64,000 nt of DNA from positions 1,487,199 to 1,551,198 of the forward strand of contig JAJEKV010000028.1 of the NCBI GenBank assembly GCA_021234155.1, in the 5' to 3' direction. The notes under the pieces were generated by a model. That model worked only from the letters and a program-made list of their open reading frames with translations, did no database searches and had not been told where the DNA came from. The position numbers were made by a program, and so were the translations under genes. Shown here one piece after another: positions 38,625 to 49,725 of the stretch; positions within the stretch are counted from its first letter, which is position 1; each line of letters opens with the position of its first letter. The DNA is from Isoetes taiwanensis. Its lineage: Eukaryota; Streptophyta; Lycopodiopsida; Isoetales; Isoetaceae.

Positions 38625-40560
38625 ATAGTGCACGAAGAATCTGCGTGGAAGATCTTGTGGCCTATATAACAATACATAATCACCATGTCATAATAGATCA
38701 TACTATATCTGGATAACCGATCATCACGGGTCATCAAAGAAAGGAAAAGAAAAAAGGAAAGATAAAGGCATCAAAAGCGAAACAGCTCCCTGCTTCGATC
38801 AGCAGATCGACCAGAACATCGCGAATCAAAGATCGAACACGGATCGAACCGCTTTGCCGAAATCAGGCGAGAACCCGGATCAACCCGCCGCTTTCCAGGC
38901 AACCGCCAAAACGCGATCAGAAAAAAAGATAATGGAAATCGAAAAAGGGAGAACAGTTATAAAGGAAGGATCGGTAAAGAACTGCGCCGGCATCGAGAGG
39001 CATCGATAGTTCAAAAGGAAAAAGGAAAAAGAAGAACCTGAAATCGTCGTGAGATAAAGGAAAACCCGATTCGTCAGAATAAATCTCGAAATCATCCGGT
39101 GGTCGCCAGCTTATTCAATCCGGATATTGATCATCCATTAATAAGTAGAGTTAATGAGTAGAGATGAATGATATCGGCTCAAAAGTGGTGTACATTGAAG
39201 TCTATAAATCGTCTTCCACTTCCGGCTCAGTATCAACCTTGATTTAAATACTCTTTCCACCCCATATTCAAATGGCCAAATAAAATATATTAGAATATAT
39301 CAACATAATACAAAATATCTTCAGAATTTCTTAAGCAATTTGATGCACTTACCCCAATAACACCTAATTAAACACACTCTTTATTTGATGCTGCTAAAAA
39401 TGTCGGGCATGTGGCTTACCTCAATGCCATCTTTACTTAATCCTTGCTTAGCATGACTTGTCACCGTTTTCGGCTGATGTTCGCTTGTGTCAGGGTGCGT
39501 GGCTGGAGGCGTTAATATCTGCGATTCCATAATCAACTTGCTTAATCACGCAGCTGATTAAGGAGATGTAAAGCATACATTGTTCCGTTACCGCGAGGTG
39601 GTTCAGGTAGTGGTCGCTCTCGCCCGTCATCCGGGGTGCTGTTGCTGCGTTAGAGTTGCTGTGCGTTGCTGTAGGCATCAGGACTTAATGCACGCGAGGG
39701 CGGCTCTTGCGCGCTATCAATAAATCCGATGAATTTAATGCCCGATGGCCACTTAGCGAGAATGGGCGGCAAAAGCGGTGCCATAGCCTATTTCGAAGAA
39801 GAAAAATAAGAAGAGGGAAAAATCCACAGCGTCCTAACAAAAAACCACCCGCAATGAACACTCTTGCCTTTCAAATCAATCAATCGATGGCTATGCCCGG
39901 TAGCCATAGCGAAATGGGCCTGAAGCGTCACCTGCGCCACCCTCGAAGAGAAGAGAAAAATAGGAAAATCCACCTTTGCCTAACAAAATACCCGGATTTT
40001 TATGGCAAATGGCTGAAACCTCAACGTCATTTCAGCACCTTGAAGCTTGAAGGGATGGGTCGCACGGGCTAGCGATATATCTTGCAAGCTCTTATGGATT
40101 AACTTTCGCTGGATTCTGCGGCCTTCACAGCTTATCTTAAGGAGCTGCATCGGACATAATTGAAACTGAGGGTTGAAGACTTTGAGGGTACGTAGAGATC
40201 CTTTTTTCCGGAATGATGCGGACTTTGCTTTACTAACGCAAAGCGGCTTCCAAATTACCCTTTGCCAGCTTGTTGTGGCGGTTCTCTTTCAAATAACAAG
40301 TATCAGCGACTTAGAAACTATATCACTCCAATAATGCACTAGGTGCGGTTTGACTAGTTATCGATCCTTGAGACATAATAGATCAAGTTTTCATGACTTT
40401 AATTTGCTTTCTTCTATACTCTCAAATACTTTGGAGAACCTCAAAGGTGGTGACTACATAATCAATCTAAGAACATTGACATGCATGGCTCCCCTAGATT
40501 GAATATATTATTGCATTACCGTAAGCATCTCAGTTATAGTTAACTTTCTAGAATCTCGGC
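38625..40560. other. Intergenic, with purine-rich and short repeated segments
   Basis: 38,730-39,090 is A/G-rich with repeated GATCGA/GATCAA words. At 39,787-39,841 and about 39,941-39,988 a purine-rich segment (CGAAGA.GA..AAAATA, then AAAATCCAC, then CCTAACAAAA) occurs twice, about 155 bases apart. An open + frame at 39,707-40,072 spans these repeats and has no recognised domain. Confidence 0.4.
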
Positions 40561-41608
40561 CAGCCAAACTCTCATGCATCTTGTTGCACCATTTAAAGTC
40601 GCTCCCTAGGCCATATAAGCATTTTCCATCATTAAAGGTCATTAGCAGTAATGAACCATGCATGCTTCCACTCCGCTTATAAGTGATCCGGACGCATAGG
40701 CCAGATAAAGAATCCTGTGTAATACAAGTTATTATCTGCCTTAGCGATGATCTACGGATCTAGTTAGTACTTTATGCACTTTCTTTTGTTAATATATAAA
40801 GGGACATTCCACGGTATTATTACCTTGCCAGCTCAATTCACGAAGAGCGCATTCCTTTTGCATAGTCATGTAAGATTACGGTGTCGAGGTGATCTAGCTC
40901 TAGAATCCCAAACTATCATCGACCATCTTGACCTCGGTTAAGAGAAAATATCTCGAGAAATAGCCTCAACGTCTTCATGATACTTTTAAAATGCACTTGT
41001 CTGCAGTAACATGGCCTTTATGTGCATGCTCTTTATGTAATATTGGCATTTGATTTTCCATGTCCCACAAGACAATAGACCCATCACTTGAGCCATATAA
41101 GAGTTCCTCTTTTCTTTGCTCCATTAAAACTCTTTATGACCTTTCAAGCAACCAAAAGGCTTACCTCACGCATATTCTTCATATCCCATATACGTAATAT
41201 TTTATCATGCTTAACTAGAACTTCTGGCGAGCTACCTTGAAGCTTCACCTACATGAGATGAGGCTTTGAGAATGATCATTGAATCCCTACATCTCCTTAC
41301 CTTGCATCCCACAAGCATAAGTTATCCATTACACCCATGAGCAAATAATCCACACATATTACCCGATGCATGTGTCCATAGTTTTTCCATATATAGAGCT
41401 TTGAGGCACCACCGTAAGTATCGCGTCTATGACATACCGAGATGATGCGAGGGCCTTGTTGCGGCCTGCGGTTGTAGTTAATATTGTGTGAAGGGCGGCT
41501 GTGGGCTTTGGGTGTTACGGTTCGGAGGTTTGGTCCATTCACTACGTGAGGCTCATAGCTGAGAATAATGTTGCCGGAAGGGATGAGCAGATAGATTAAT
41601 ACAATCAA
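40560..41608 (-). CDS. WD40-repeat protein gene, several exons (partial)
   Basis: The minus strand encodes consecutive WD40 blades. One frame (41,608 to 41,301) ends GGASKLYIWK...GHMHRVICVDYL...MDNLCLWDA and meets a GTAAGG donor. An intact 28-codon exon lies at 41,248-41,165, with a TAG acceptor and GTAAGC donor, containing KILRIWDMKNMRE. Next (about 41,115-40,990) comes ELLYGSSDGSIVLWDMEN with a following KGHVTADKC. A broken blade with RGQDGR and VWDSRA lies at about 40,950-40,860, and a possible one with NDGKCLYGLGSDF at 40,670-40,570. Such beta-propellers are protein-interaction scaffolds; the subfamily is not recognisable. The 52-base gap between the first two exons and a phase mismatch suggest lost bases. 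5' and 3' ends are undefined. Confidence 0.7.
41165..41248 (-). CDS. Intact WD40 exon
   Basis: An exact multiple of three (28 codons) without stops lies between an acceptor-like ATGTAG and the donor GTAAGC on the minus strand. It encodes the end of a WD40 blade (ILRIWDM). It is the best-preserved piece of the WD40 gene and argues that the locus is a real gene rather than chance similarity. Confidence 0.7.
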
Positions 41609-41999
41609 ATTAAGATTTGTTAGGCTTTGCTCTTCTAATTTGCATCTAGAGCTAAAAAGCAGATGAAATAGAACTTCAGCCTACATGGGATGAGAATTTG
41701 AGAAGACAAGCAGTTAGAGTTTTTGTTCTTACATGGGATACCCACGTTTAAAAGAATGCGTTGGGCCTGAATTTTGGAAATTAGGCCTTGGGTCATAGTG
41801 AGGCAAGGAGGCCTAGTGAGCCTTCCAAACTTGAAATCAAACCCAGTGGATCTGGAAGCCATCTAACCTGTGGTGATTAGGTCAGTGGGAGAGGGCAAAA
41901 GCCTAAGCGCAAGCAGGGTGACCCGGCAGTTTAAAGACCTTAGAATATCTGACATATGCGATATCCAAGGAATATGCCAAAACCCTAGACCAAGGTTTG

Positions 42000-42205
42000 C
42001 CCCCTAGGGGCAACCCAAAAGGGAGGGGCTGGAGAGTGGTGGGAGGGATTGAAGGGAGGGAGGTCACTTAGGAGAGAACCACAGGGAAGAAGAGCGAAGA
42101 GAAGGGAGAGGGCAAGGGAGTCTAAGAAGAACTTGTAGGAAAATGAAATGAAAAAAAAGAAGAAAAAGAAGAGTAAGTCGTAAGAAATGAGGAAAAAGAG
42201 AAAAA
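42000..42205 (+). repeat. Purine-rich tract
   Basis: Almost 200 bases are nearly all A and G on the + strand, first G-rich (GGGAGGGAGG words), then A-rich (AAAAAAAAGAAGAAAAAGAAG). Low-complexity homopurine sequence of this type can be a microsatellite-like expansion or form a triplex. It lies just left of the SINE. Confidence 0.75.
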
Positions 42206-42281
42206 GCAAATTACAAAACCTTGTGGATTGCCCAAAATGCTATTATGAATGCTCTTATCTTCATCGCGTAAATTACGTTTG

Positions 42282-42460
42282 GTCTGGTGGTATGCACTGG
42301 GTCACAACAGCTAGGTCACCGAGTTTGAGACCACCCGAGTGAGGCGTGGGTATCCGGCCAGGCATAGTTGAAGCCCGGGGCCACAAATGATGTGGTGTGT
42401 GGTCGTATGTCAGTTGGATCGCCTAGTGGTGTGACTAAAATACTATCTATCTATCTATTA
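42282..42460 (+). mobile_element. tRNA-derived SINE
   Basis: The left end has a pol III promoter layout: a box A-like TGGTGGTATGCACTGGG at 42,285-42,301 and a box B-like AGTTTGAGACC at 42,322-42,332 (consensus GGTTCGANNCC), about 30 bases apart. The body is unrelated and GC-richer, and the 3' end is a (CTAT)n tail at 42,443-42,460. The flanks TAAATTACGTTT (42,269-42,280) and TTAAATTGTTT (42,462-42,472) look like a slightly decayed target-site duplication. The exact family is not identified. Confidence 0.65.
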
Positions 42461-42845
42461 TTTAAATTGTTTCAATTATTTTTGAAAGTAGTATAGGAAC
42501 ATGGATGGAATTCGTTGCATATGTCTTTGTTTTTAAAGCCAAAGAGGTAAGTGGCCAATATCACGAGATGTTGTTTTCTATTGATCCGTGTTGGCAATTC
42601 ATGTGTATTTTTTGTTGTTAAGGGTGATCGTAGCTTTTTTTTTTGATGTTTAGATGTAGATTTTGAACATTATTTATTAGCATGTGTTTGTGTGTTGAAT
42701 GGTTAAGTCAGCCTTTGAAGGTGTAGGGTTAAACGAGTGTTGAATAACATGAGTAACATATGGGATTTGAATTTTTTAAAATCCACGTAAAAAGTAAATC
42801 ATTTATAAGTCTAGTTTGCTTTAAAAGCAAAGATTTCTACAATTA

Positions 42846-43136
42846 TTAAACAGAATGACTCATGACGAGTGTTGATTGTCTAGTTGTTTTCATTACTCGA
42901 TGATTACGTTTACACAATTGATTTTGAATATCCTGTTGGATTTTGTTGAGATACCGTTCCGCGAATTTTAGTAGCGGCGTCATCATTTCATTATACAATT
43001 CTCCATCGTCCATTCCATATGCTTTGTCAAGGAGTTCATTTGGAGAAGAAAGTGCTTTGCCATGCTTTGCATATCGGCTGTGGAAGTGGAACGACAAAGA
43101 AAGTGTTGATAGTGGCTTTAGATTTACGGTTTTCAC
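42846..43136 (-). other. 96-codon open frame, unknown
   Basis: A minus-strand frame with plausible amino-acid composition, including LLDKAYGMDDGELYNEMM and LLKFAERYLNKIQQ. It could be an exon of a gene lying upstream of the WD40 locus on the same strand. I recognise no family and see no clear splice sites, so it is recorded only as a candidate. Confidence 0.25.
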
Positions 43137-43149
43137 GCTTCGTTAGCGG

Positions 43150-46100
43150 TGTTCTTCTTCATACGTTTCCGACATTGCAGTATTGGCCGCGAAGGTAATG
43201 GTATGCTGTCGGGGAATTGGTTTGTGCTGATTTTGCCTTTGATCTGCCGTATGTGGGTGCATCTTGAAGTACTTGCATATATTCCGGAATATAAATACAA
43301 AAAGCAAGCGTTCATATACTTAACTTCTATATCTATTATCATATTATAGTTATTTAAGCTTGAATAAAAGCTGCATCTTTGTTTCATATCTTGTTGTTCT
43401 TCTCTTATCATATGCTTGCAGCACGAGGTGGAGTATGTGAGGATACAACTCACACCAATGATAGTTCTTCAAAGTTCATTCTCCTGCTCTTATATTTATC
43501 TATCTGAAGAAATTTTACCCAATGCTCCGATTAACTACTCGGGACTGAGTTATTTCAAGTATTCTTTTGATGGGAGAATTGGTTTGTGTGGTTCTTACTT
43601 GTATCAATATATATTCACAGGTTGAGATAATGTTTGTAATGCATTCCTAATAGAAGGAATAGAGGCTTGTTGCACAGGAACCTCTTGAGAGAGCGTATGG
43701 ATGCATTACCCGATTTTACGTATCCTTATTTGTGTCACATTTATTCGCTTTACATTCTTCTATAATCTTACGATAATGTTCAGGGATATGAGTTTAGGGA
43801 TTGGTAATATAAAGAAGAGCGGTATCTTTGTATATGGATCAATGATATCTTGTAAATGGAGTGTTTGCTCTCCATAGTGAGATATGGTGAGTTCGGAGGG
43901 TTTGTGTATCAAGTCTTTAATTTTCCTGCATGAAATGCTTTTGGGCCGGGGTGCGTAAAGGCATTGATATTACTCCTACGTAATTTGGGAATTGCTCAAC
44001 AAATCATGTCCTTTGTCACCTTTGTCATAAGTACTTTCTAAGTATTCACATCAATTAAGACTTTCATCTACTTCTTGACTCTTTTTTCTTCTACCTTACT
44101 ATTGCCAAGAGGATAGATACATGTCTTTCTCGTGGAGAGTTGAGATAAGATTGAACCTGACTGGCAATTTTTCTTCACAAAATCTAGAATAGATTATATG
44201 TTGATATATCAATAATTCTTCAAATGTAACTTATATATAGTCAGTGTCATGGATTTGTCTAGGCTTCGATGATGATCCGTTGGTGGATCATGGGATGATG
44301 TGGTGCATTCTTTTACCCACGATGGCATGATCATGTGGACTTCCCGCGATTTTGTGTGGCCAACACAAACACTATCAGGCCACCTGCGGTGGGATGTGAT
44401 ACTCTACCGGCTTTTTCATTGCATCCATCGCGATGCACATAATACCTTGCACATGTAATGGATCTGCCCTTGTCAATTCTATGATAAAGCCTATTGTCTA
44501 ACCAATTTCTGATGGTTCCTTCTTCAACAATACTCGAGTTAGATGCTTCCAGTACCCGCGATCAAATTTGTCCAATATTTCTCACGCCATACTAAAGTTA
44601 CAAACAATGATGATCTTTGGACCAAGAATCTTAACTTTCGCCATTACTTCCTTTTCACGCGATTTAACTTATCGGTGATGTTCTTAATACCTTTAAATCA
44701 TTGAAACCAAATTTAATACTCTAATAAGTTTCTCCAGGTTTGTGGTGTCTAAAACATATAAGATGCGATTGGAGTTTCTATCTTCTCTTCTTCTCTTCTT
44801 TTTATGGTTTACGGAGGCCTTGCACAAATAATTTCATCATGATAAATTTAGAAAAAAATATTCTCTACATTACCTTGCAAAATGGCAGTCTATGTTATCC
44901 AAGAGTTCCCATTCACAAATTTTTAGCTTATATAGCTTCTGCGCAATTTGTGGGGAGTCTTTTCTTTCTCAAATAGAGTTGGAAAATAAGATTCCACTCT
45001 ATATTTGAAGTATAAAAGAAACCCATTGGATGGTTCCTTCTCCAGAACTACAATTACCTTTTGATCTTGAAATCTGGATATGTGTTGTGGCAAGTTTTGC
45101 ACTAATGTGTTACCTTGATGTTCAAATGTAATTAGAGTCAATTCCTAAGTTTTAGGTATTCACATTTGTGTGTCACTTTGGCCAGTCAATAGTTGATACT
45201 TGATTCTCGTTTATTTGAATACGATTCTTTATATAAATCTTCATCTTTAATTCATAAAATACATTCATAACATAAGCGTGATATTCGAACCTTCCTCCTC
45301 TGCCCATTTATATCACTTATTTCTTGTCTCAACAAGTCTAATAGTTACGCATCTTCATCAAGAAATCTAGGAAGTGAATCTTGGAATTAGGTCTTAATGT
45401 TTGAAGCAGCATGTACAGCAAACACCTTTGATCTGATGTTGCCCTATACTGCTGTAAAATAGATATTTGTGCAAAGGTATTCTCAATGATATTAACCTTT
45501 CTTCTAGTGGATCTTGATGAAACAGTTGAACGTTTTGACGTTTCAGTTCAATGTTCTGGGACAGAAGTTGCGCTATTGCTTAATTGCTTGTACCCAGAAT
45601 GTATTATGGCTCCCTTTACTTACCAGAGCTTTGTTCTGGAGTGCATTATGGGTTCTTGGGAATGTGTCTTTTTGTTTCATCATCTAGGTGAGGAGGTCAT
45701 GACATCTTTGAGAGGGGTGTGGATACCATTAACCTAAATATCTCAATATCGATCATCTACATAGTTACCCATCGCATAAACATTGTGTAAAGAATCGACG
45801 AATAGTACTAATATTGCTTACAAATATACCATTATCCTATGTCTGTATTAATTTTGATGGATTTGATTGGTCGGAAGTGGATAGTTATTATCACATTTGT
45901 GAAAATGTTTTGAGCGTGCTCTTTTTTCTTCAAGAAGTTGGAAACCGACAAATGTCTTCTTTGTTGAGCTCTATATTATTCATGGGCTTGAACAAGTGGT
46001 TTGATGAAATGAAATTCGCGGTTGTGCTGGCCTTGACACCATAAGGCCATTAAATGTTATGATTTGTGCTGAAGTGAGTAGAGCAACATAATAAGTATTA

Positions 46101-48180
46101 AACCTAGAAATATTATCACGATACATTAGAGATTTCGGCTAAAAGCATACATTTATGTTTGTTTAGTCGTCTACACTATATTTATTCATCCACCACGTTG
46201 GTGGGGTTGTGGACGGGACGAGATCACATTGACACACCATTGACGCCGCAGGCATTTATAGATGGTGCAGCACCTTCATTTGTTTTGAGCCAGAATTCCG
46301 TCAGATGCCATTATTAGAAGGTCTTCCAATATCGGCATCGAGATGGATTTACCATCATTAGGTGTTATATATAAATTGGGCCGTCCGGTAGTGCTAGTAT
46401 TACTTGCAAATTCGCCAAATGTTGCGTTATTGCCGACTGGCGTTGATGGATGTGATTGATGGTGGGTTGAATATGACATTGTGAAGAATGTTTTGAGCGA
46501 TACTCTCCTCTTCCAGAACTGATACAATACTCGTCTTATTACTCATATTGGAAGCTCAATATTATTATTGATGGATCTTGGACAAACATTTTGATCATGG
46601 AGTACAGGATCCATGAAGTTTATGGTCTTACCAAGGCGCAAAAGTATTAAACATATTGCAAAGTGTATGAAATCATGAATAGCATCCATGAAGTTTATAG
46701 TCTTGGGGACTGCAAAGTATTAAATATTGCATGCACGGTATGTGTATTTCTATCCACAACATGTTGTTTCAGCACATTGGTGAGCGTTCATATCAACATT
46801 CCACGTCATGAATACCATTTGGTGATGCTACAAGAGGATGTTGAACAATGTCTATAGTGTTATCAAGTAAGCCATTTCTTCAAAGTCTAGAAACTTTAGC
46901 CAAGATTGCTCTAATGAATGTTGATGATTTGAGACATGAATTTCTGAAAATGCTTTACTGCGTGCTTTCTTTGATCCAACTCTTCTATTCAAAATTATTA
47001 ATGTTTCTTATTTCATGCAATGTCAAGCCATTATCTCAATATAGCAACACCTCGGACAGCACACATTACAATTTGAACCGTTGGGCTATATTTCTTTAAA
47101 CTACCAAATAAAGTAAGACAATGTATAATTCTTAAGGCTTACCAATGAGATTCGTCAAATTAGTAATTCTCAGAAATTACTCTTATTATCCTAGTTTACA
47201 ATGCAACATACCTACTGTAATACAAAATAGAACAAAGCTCATCCCATCATTTACAAAAATGTGATATAATAAAATAATACCTGCTCAGTAAATATATATT
47301 TTATTATGCAGTATTATTGGACCGCGGCAGTGTTCACGACTAGAAGAGGAATGTACTCCTTTTCCCTTGTATCTGTGACGCGCCAAATTATGTTCGGATA
47401 ATGTGTTAGAAATGGCTTTTTGGATCACAAGGTCATTTCCTTGCCTTGTTTTGTTTCCATCTGCAAATGCATGGCATCAATATTCCTTTGTTCAAGGCAC
47501 CATCGTGCGCAGTATGGCGTACAGCTATTGCAATGTTCTTGAATTTGGGAATGTTACGGAAAATTAGCATGGTGCCGTGGGACGAGAGTTGTTGGGGTCT
47601 CGGTGATTTGTTGATTCTCCGAATTGGATCGAGAAAGAGAGTCAATTATATGGGAGATATGATAAATATGGCATAGAACTGCGGGACTACAGAAGGAGAA
47701 GCAAAGATGCCCAGAAGCTACTCCGGCCAGACCTTAGATACTCTAGAAGCTTAATAAAGTTACAACAACAGCCATTCATGTGCTTTCAACCACAACTTAC
47801 TAATAGCCTGTTTTAGCAATTTTAAGCGAATTCATCTAAATTGGTAGGAGCAATATGATGTTTGCAGCCAATAAGAAAAGAAGGTCACAGGAAGGACATT
47901 AAAATGAATAATATAGTAATGATATTTTCTCTATATGAGTGTCTCCTCCCTCATCCCAATTCTTGTATTTCCTAACATGGGATGGACCCCGTTCTTTACT
48001 TGGAACACATCCTCGTCCCAGTTCTTGCGTTTCTAACGTAGGATGGAGCTTTTTGGGTTCTTGGTGCGTTTCCGACCAAGCGACACAGTCATCTTTCTCT
48101 AAGAGATTTGATAGTGGTGAGGAATATTCAAGATGCATGGCCTTTAGGAATCTCCCGTTAGCGTGTGAAAAGCGGTGAAT
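43150..48180. other. Mostly AT-rich intergenic or intronic DNA
   Basis: No domain was identified in about 5 kb. Candidate open frames without a recognised product lie at + 43,416-43,625, - 44,923-45,141, + 45,486-45,737, + 45,814-46,044, - 46,276-46,527 and - 47,433-47,645. The minus frame at 46,276-46,527 (ending MPILEDLLIMASDG...) has the most protein-like composition. A short duplication of ATCCATGAAGTTTATnGTCTT occurs at 46,610 and 46,684. Confidence 0.4.
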
Positions 48181-48189
48181 GTAAAGTGT

Positions 48190-48760
48190 GAGCGTATAGT
48201 CACATGTATTATAGAAATAGAATCATACATCCGACCTTTGTTGTTCATGGGATATCCAATGAACATGCATTTTCATGGGCCTATTATTTCACCTTTCTTT
48301 CAATTTTCCATAGGAATAGCAACATATGCTAAATAACTTTTGAGTTTAGTTCCCTAAAAAATGCTTAGTAAGGAATCTCATGTTATTTAGAGTATTCTTT
48401 AGCAGGAGCTCCATTTTACCCACATATGATATTTGTTTGTAATGCTTCTCCCAAAACTTGAGGTTAACATCTTTGATGAGCCAGCATTGACTCATAAGAT
48501 TCTGCAAGATCGATGCATCCGTTTAACCACTACATTTTGAGCACGCAGAGCATATGGAGCGATGAATTCCGGTTTAAGCGGATAGATAGTAGGATGTTAA
48601 CAGGATTGTACTGTGCGTTCTAAGAGCCTTGTTCCATAAGGTGGAAGAGAAATGACTCGCCAGGAATAAGATTGTCCGAGAAAAGTATATTGATGATCAT
48701 AATGCTTAAAATCATTCTCTATGGCTATGGTGTTAACCGTTGCTGGTGAAGGAAAATAAT
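48190..48760 (-). pseudogene. Copia integrase remnant, minus strand
   Basis: Reading minus, 48,573-48,497 gives EFIAPYALRAQNVVVKRMHRS, a decayed form of the TAPYAPQQNGVVERMNRT motif of plant copia integrase. At 48,273-48,234 it gives KCMFIGYPMNNKGR, the KCIFIGYS...KGY motif near the integrase end. The spacing (about 75 codons) is shorter than usual, consistent with small deletions. RT would be expected further left but was not found. This is a third, independent copia fragment in the window. Confidence 0.7.
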
Positions 48761-48954
48761 GATATGGTAGATGGCGTTCCTTCCTGCTAATATTTTCTAA
48801 TTCGGATAGGGCAATCCTTCATTAAGCGTTGCAATTGATAATAAAGCCTTAGATTCACCTCTAGACACATGATGCGATCTACAGTCCAGACATATGAAAG
48901 AGTTGTTGAAGTCCACAGCAGAGTGGGTGTGTCCATGTCTTCCATAAATTTTGC

Positions 48955-49160
48955 TTAGAATTAGGGGTTCTCAAAATAGGTAAGGTAAAATGTTTCAACA
49001 AACTCTATTGTTGAGAACATGAATTAGGGTTCTCGACTTCACAATAAATTGCTTACTATTATTATAAAGTACTCTTGGAGATTTGAGTGTAGAGAAAAAG
49101 TTAAAGTGCTCGGCGCTGCACTGCGGTGTGTGGTTTGGTGTGGAGCAGCGCACCATTTTC
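48955..49160. repeat. Local direct repeat, left member
   Basis: Contains GGGTTCTC, AAGGTAAAATGTTTCAA, AAACTCTATTG, AATAAATTG.CTTA, GTACTCTT and TTAAAGTGCTC in order, all found again about 590 bases to the right. Confidence 0.7.
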
Positions 49161-49544
49161 ATCAAGTGAAGCTCTCCAAACTAATATAAATTGATGGAGA
49201 GTTTACAATGTTAGTTTCTAGGTGACAAGTTAAATTATTACCTACTCTATATTTCTGGTACATGCATTATGCTTATACCTTGGTATGTTGAATTCACGCT
49301 ATTTCAACGCCAGCCACCCCGCCTTCATCCAGTAGCGGTTGCGGAATGAACAAATAGCGAGCTTTGCATTTACGGCTCTGGGTGTTGCATGGCCTTGGTC
49401 TTTTTGAGTGGGGCCAGGTGTTGCCAAGATTCTAAAGGAAAGGGCGTTGTGGAAGGAAGAAGGTTATTGACCAGAGCCGGGCTTTTGTCAGTCAGCAAAG
49501 AAACTTTGTGCATGCATATCTTATAGGCCCCGCACCGGATTAAG

Positions 49545-49725
49545 GGTTCTCCAAAGCTGGAAGTAAGGTAAAATGTTTCAAACAAACTCTATTGCCTCGA
49601 ACCACAGTTAATTTCCGACGTAATAAATTGTCTTTATTATCTTGTACTCTTCTCCAAATTTGGTAGGGTGTGGAAAATTTAAAGTGCTCTAATTTGCTAA
49701 ACATTGGTTTGGGTGTGGGCAAAGG
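49545..49725. repeat. Local direct repeat, right member
   Basis: Repeats the ordered words of 48,955-49,160 (AAGGTAAAATGTTTCAAACAAACTCTATTG and others) with substitutions. The pair could be terminal repeats of a small degenerate element of about 770 bp or a simple tandem duplication; no TG...CA ends were found. Confidence 0.65.

Noticed and set aside
44390-44640. Minus-strand open stretch that might be a Ty3 integrase or host exon
   Set aside because: No catalytic or zinc-binding motif could be placed; the similarity was only compositional.
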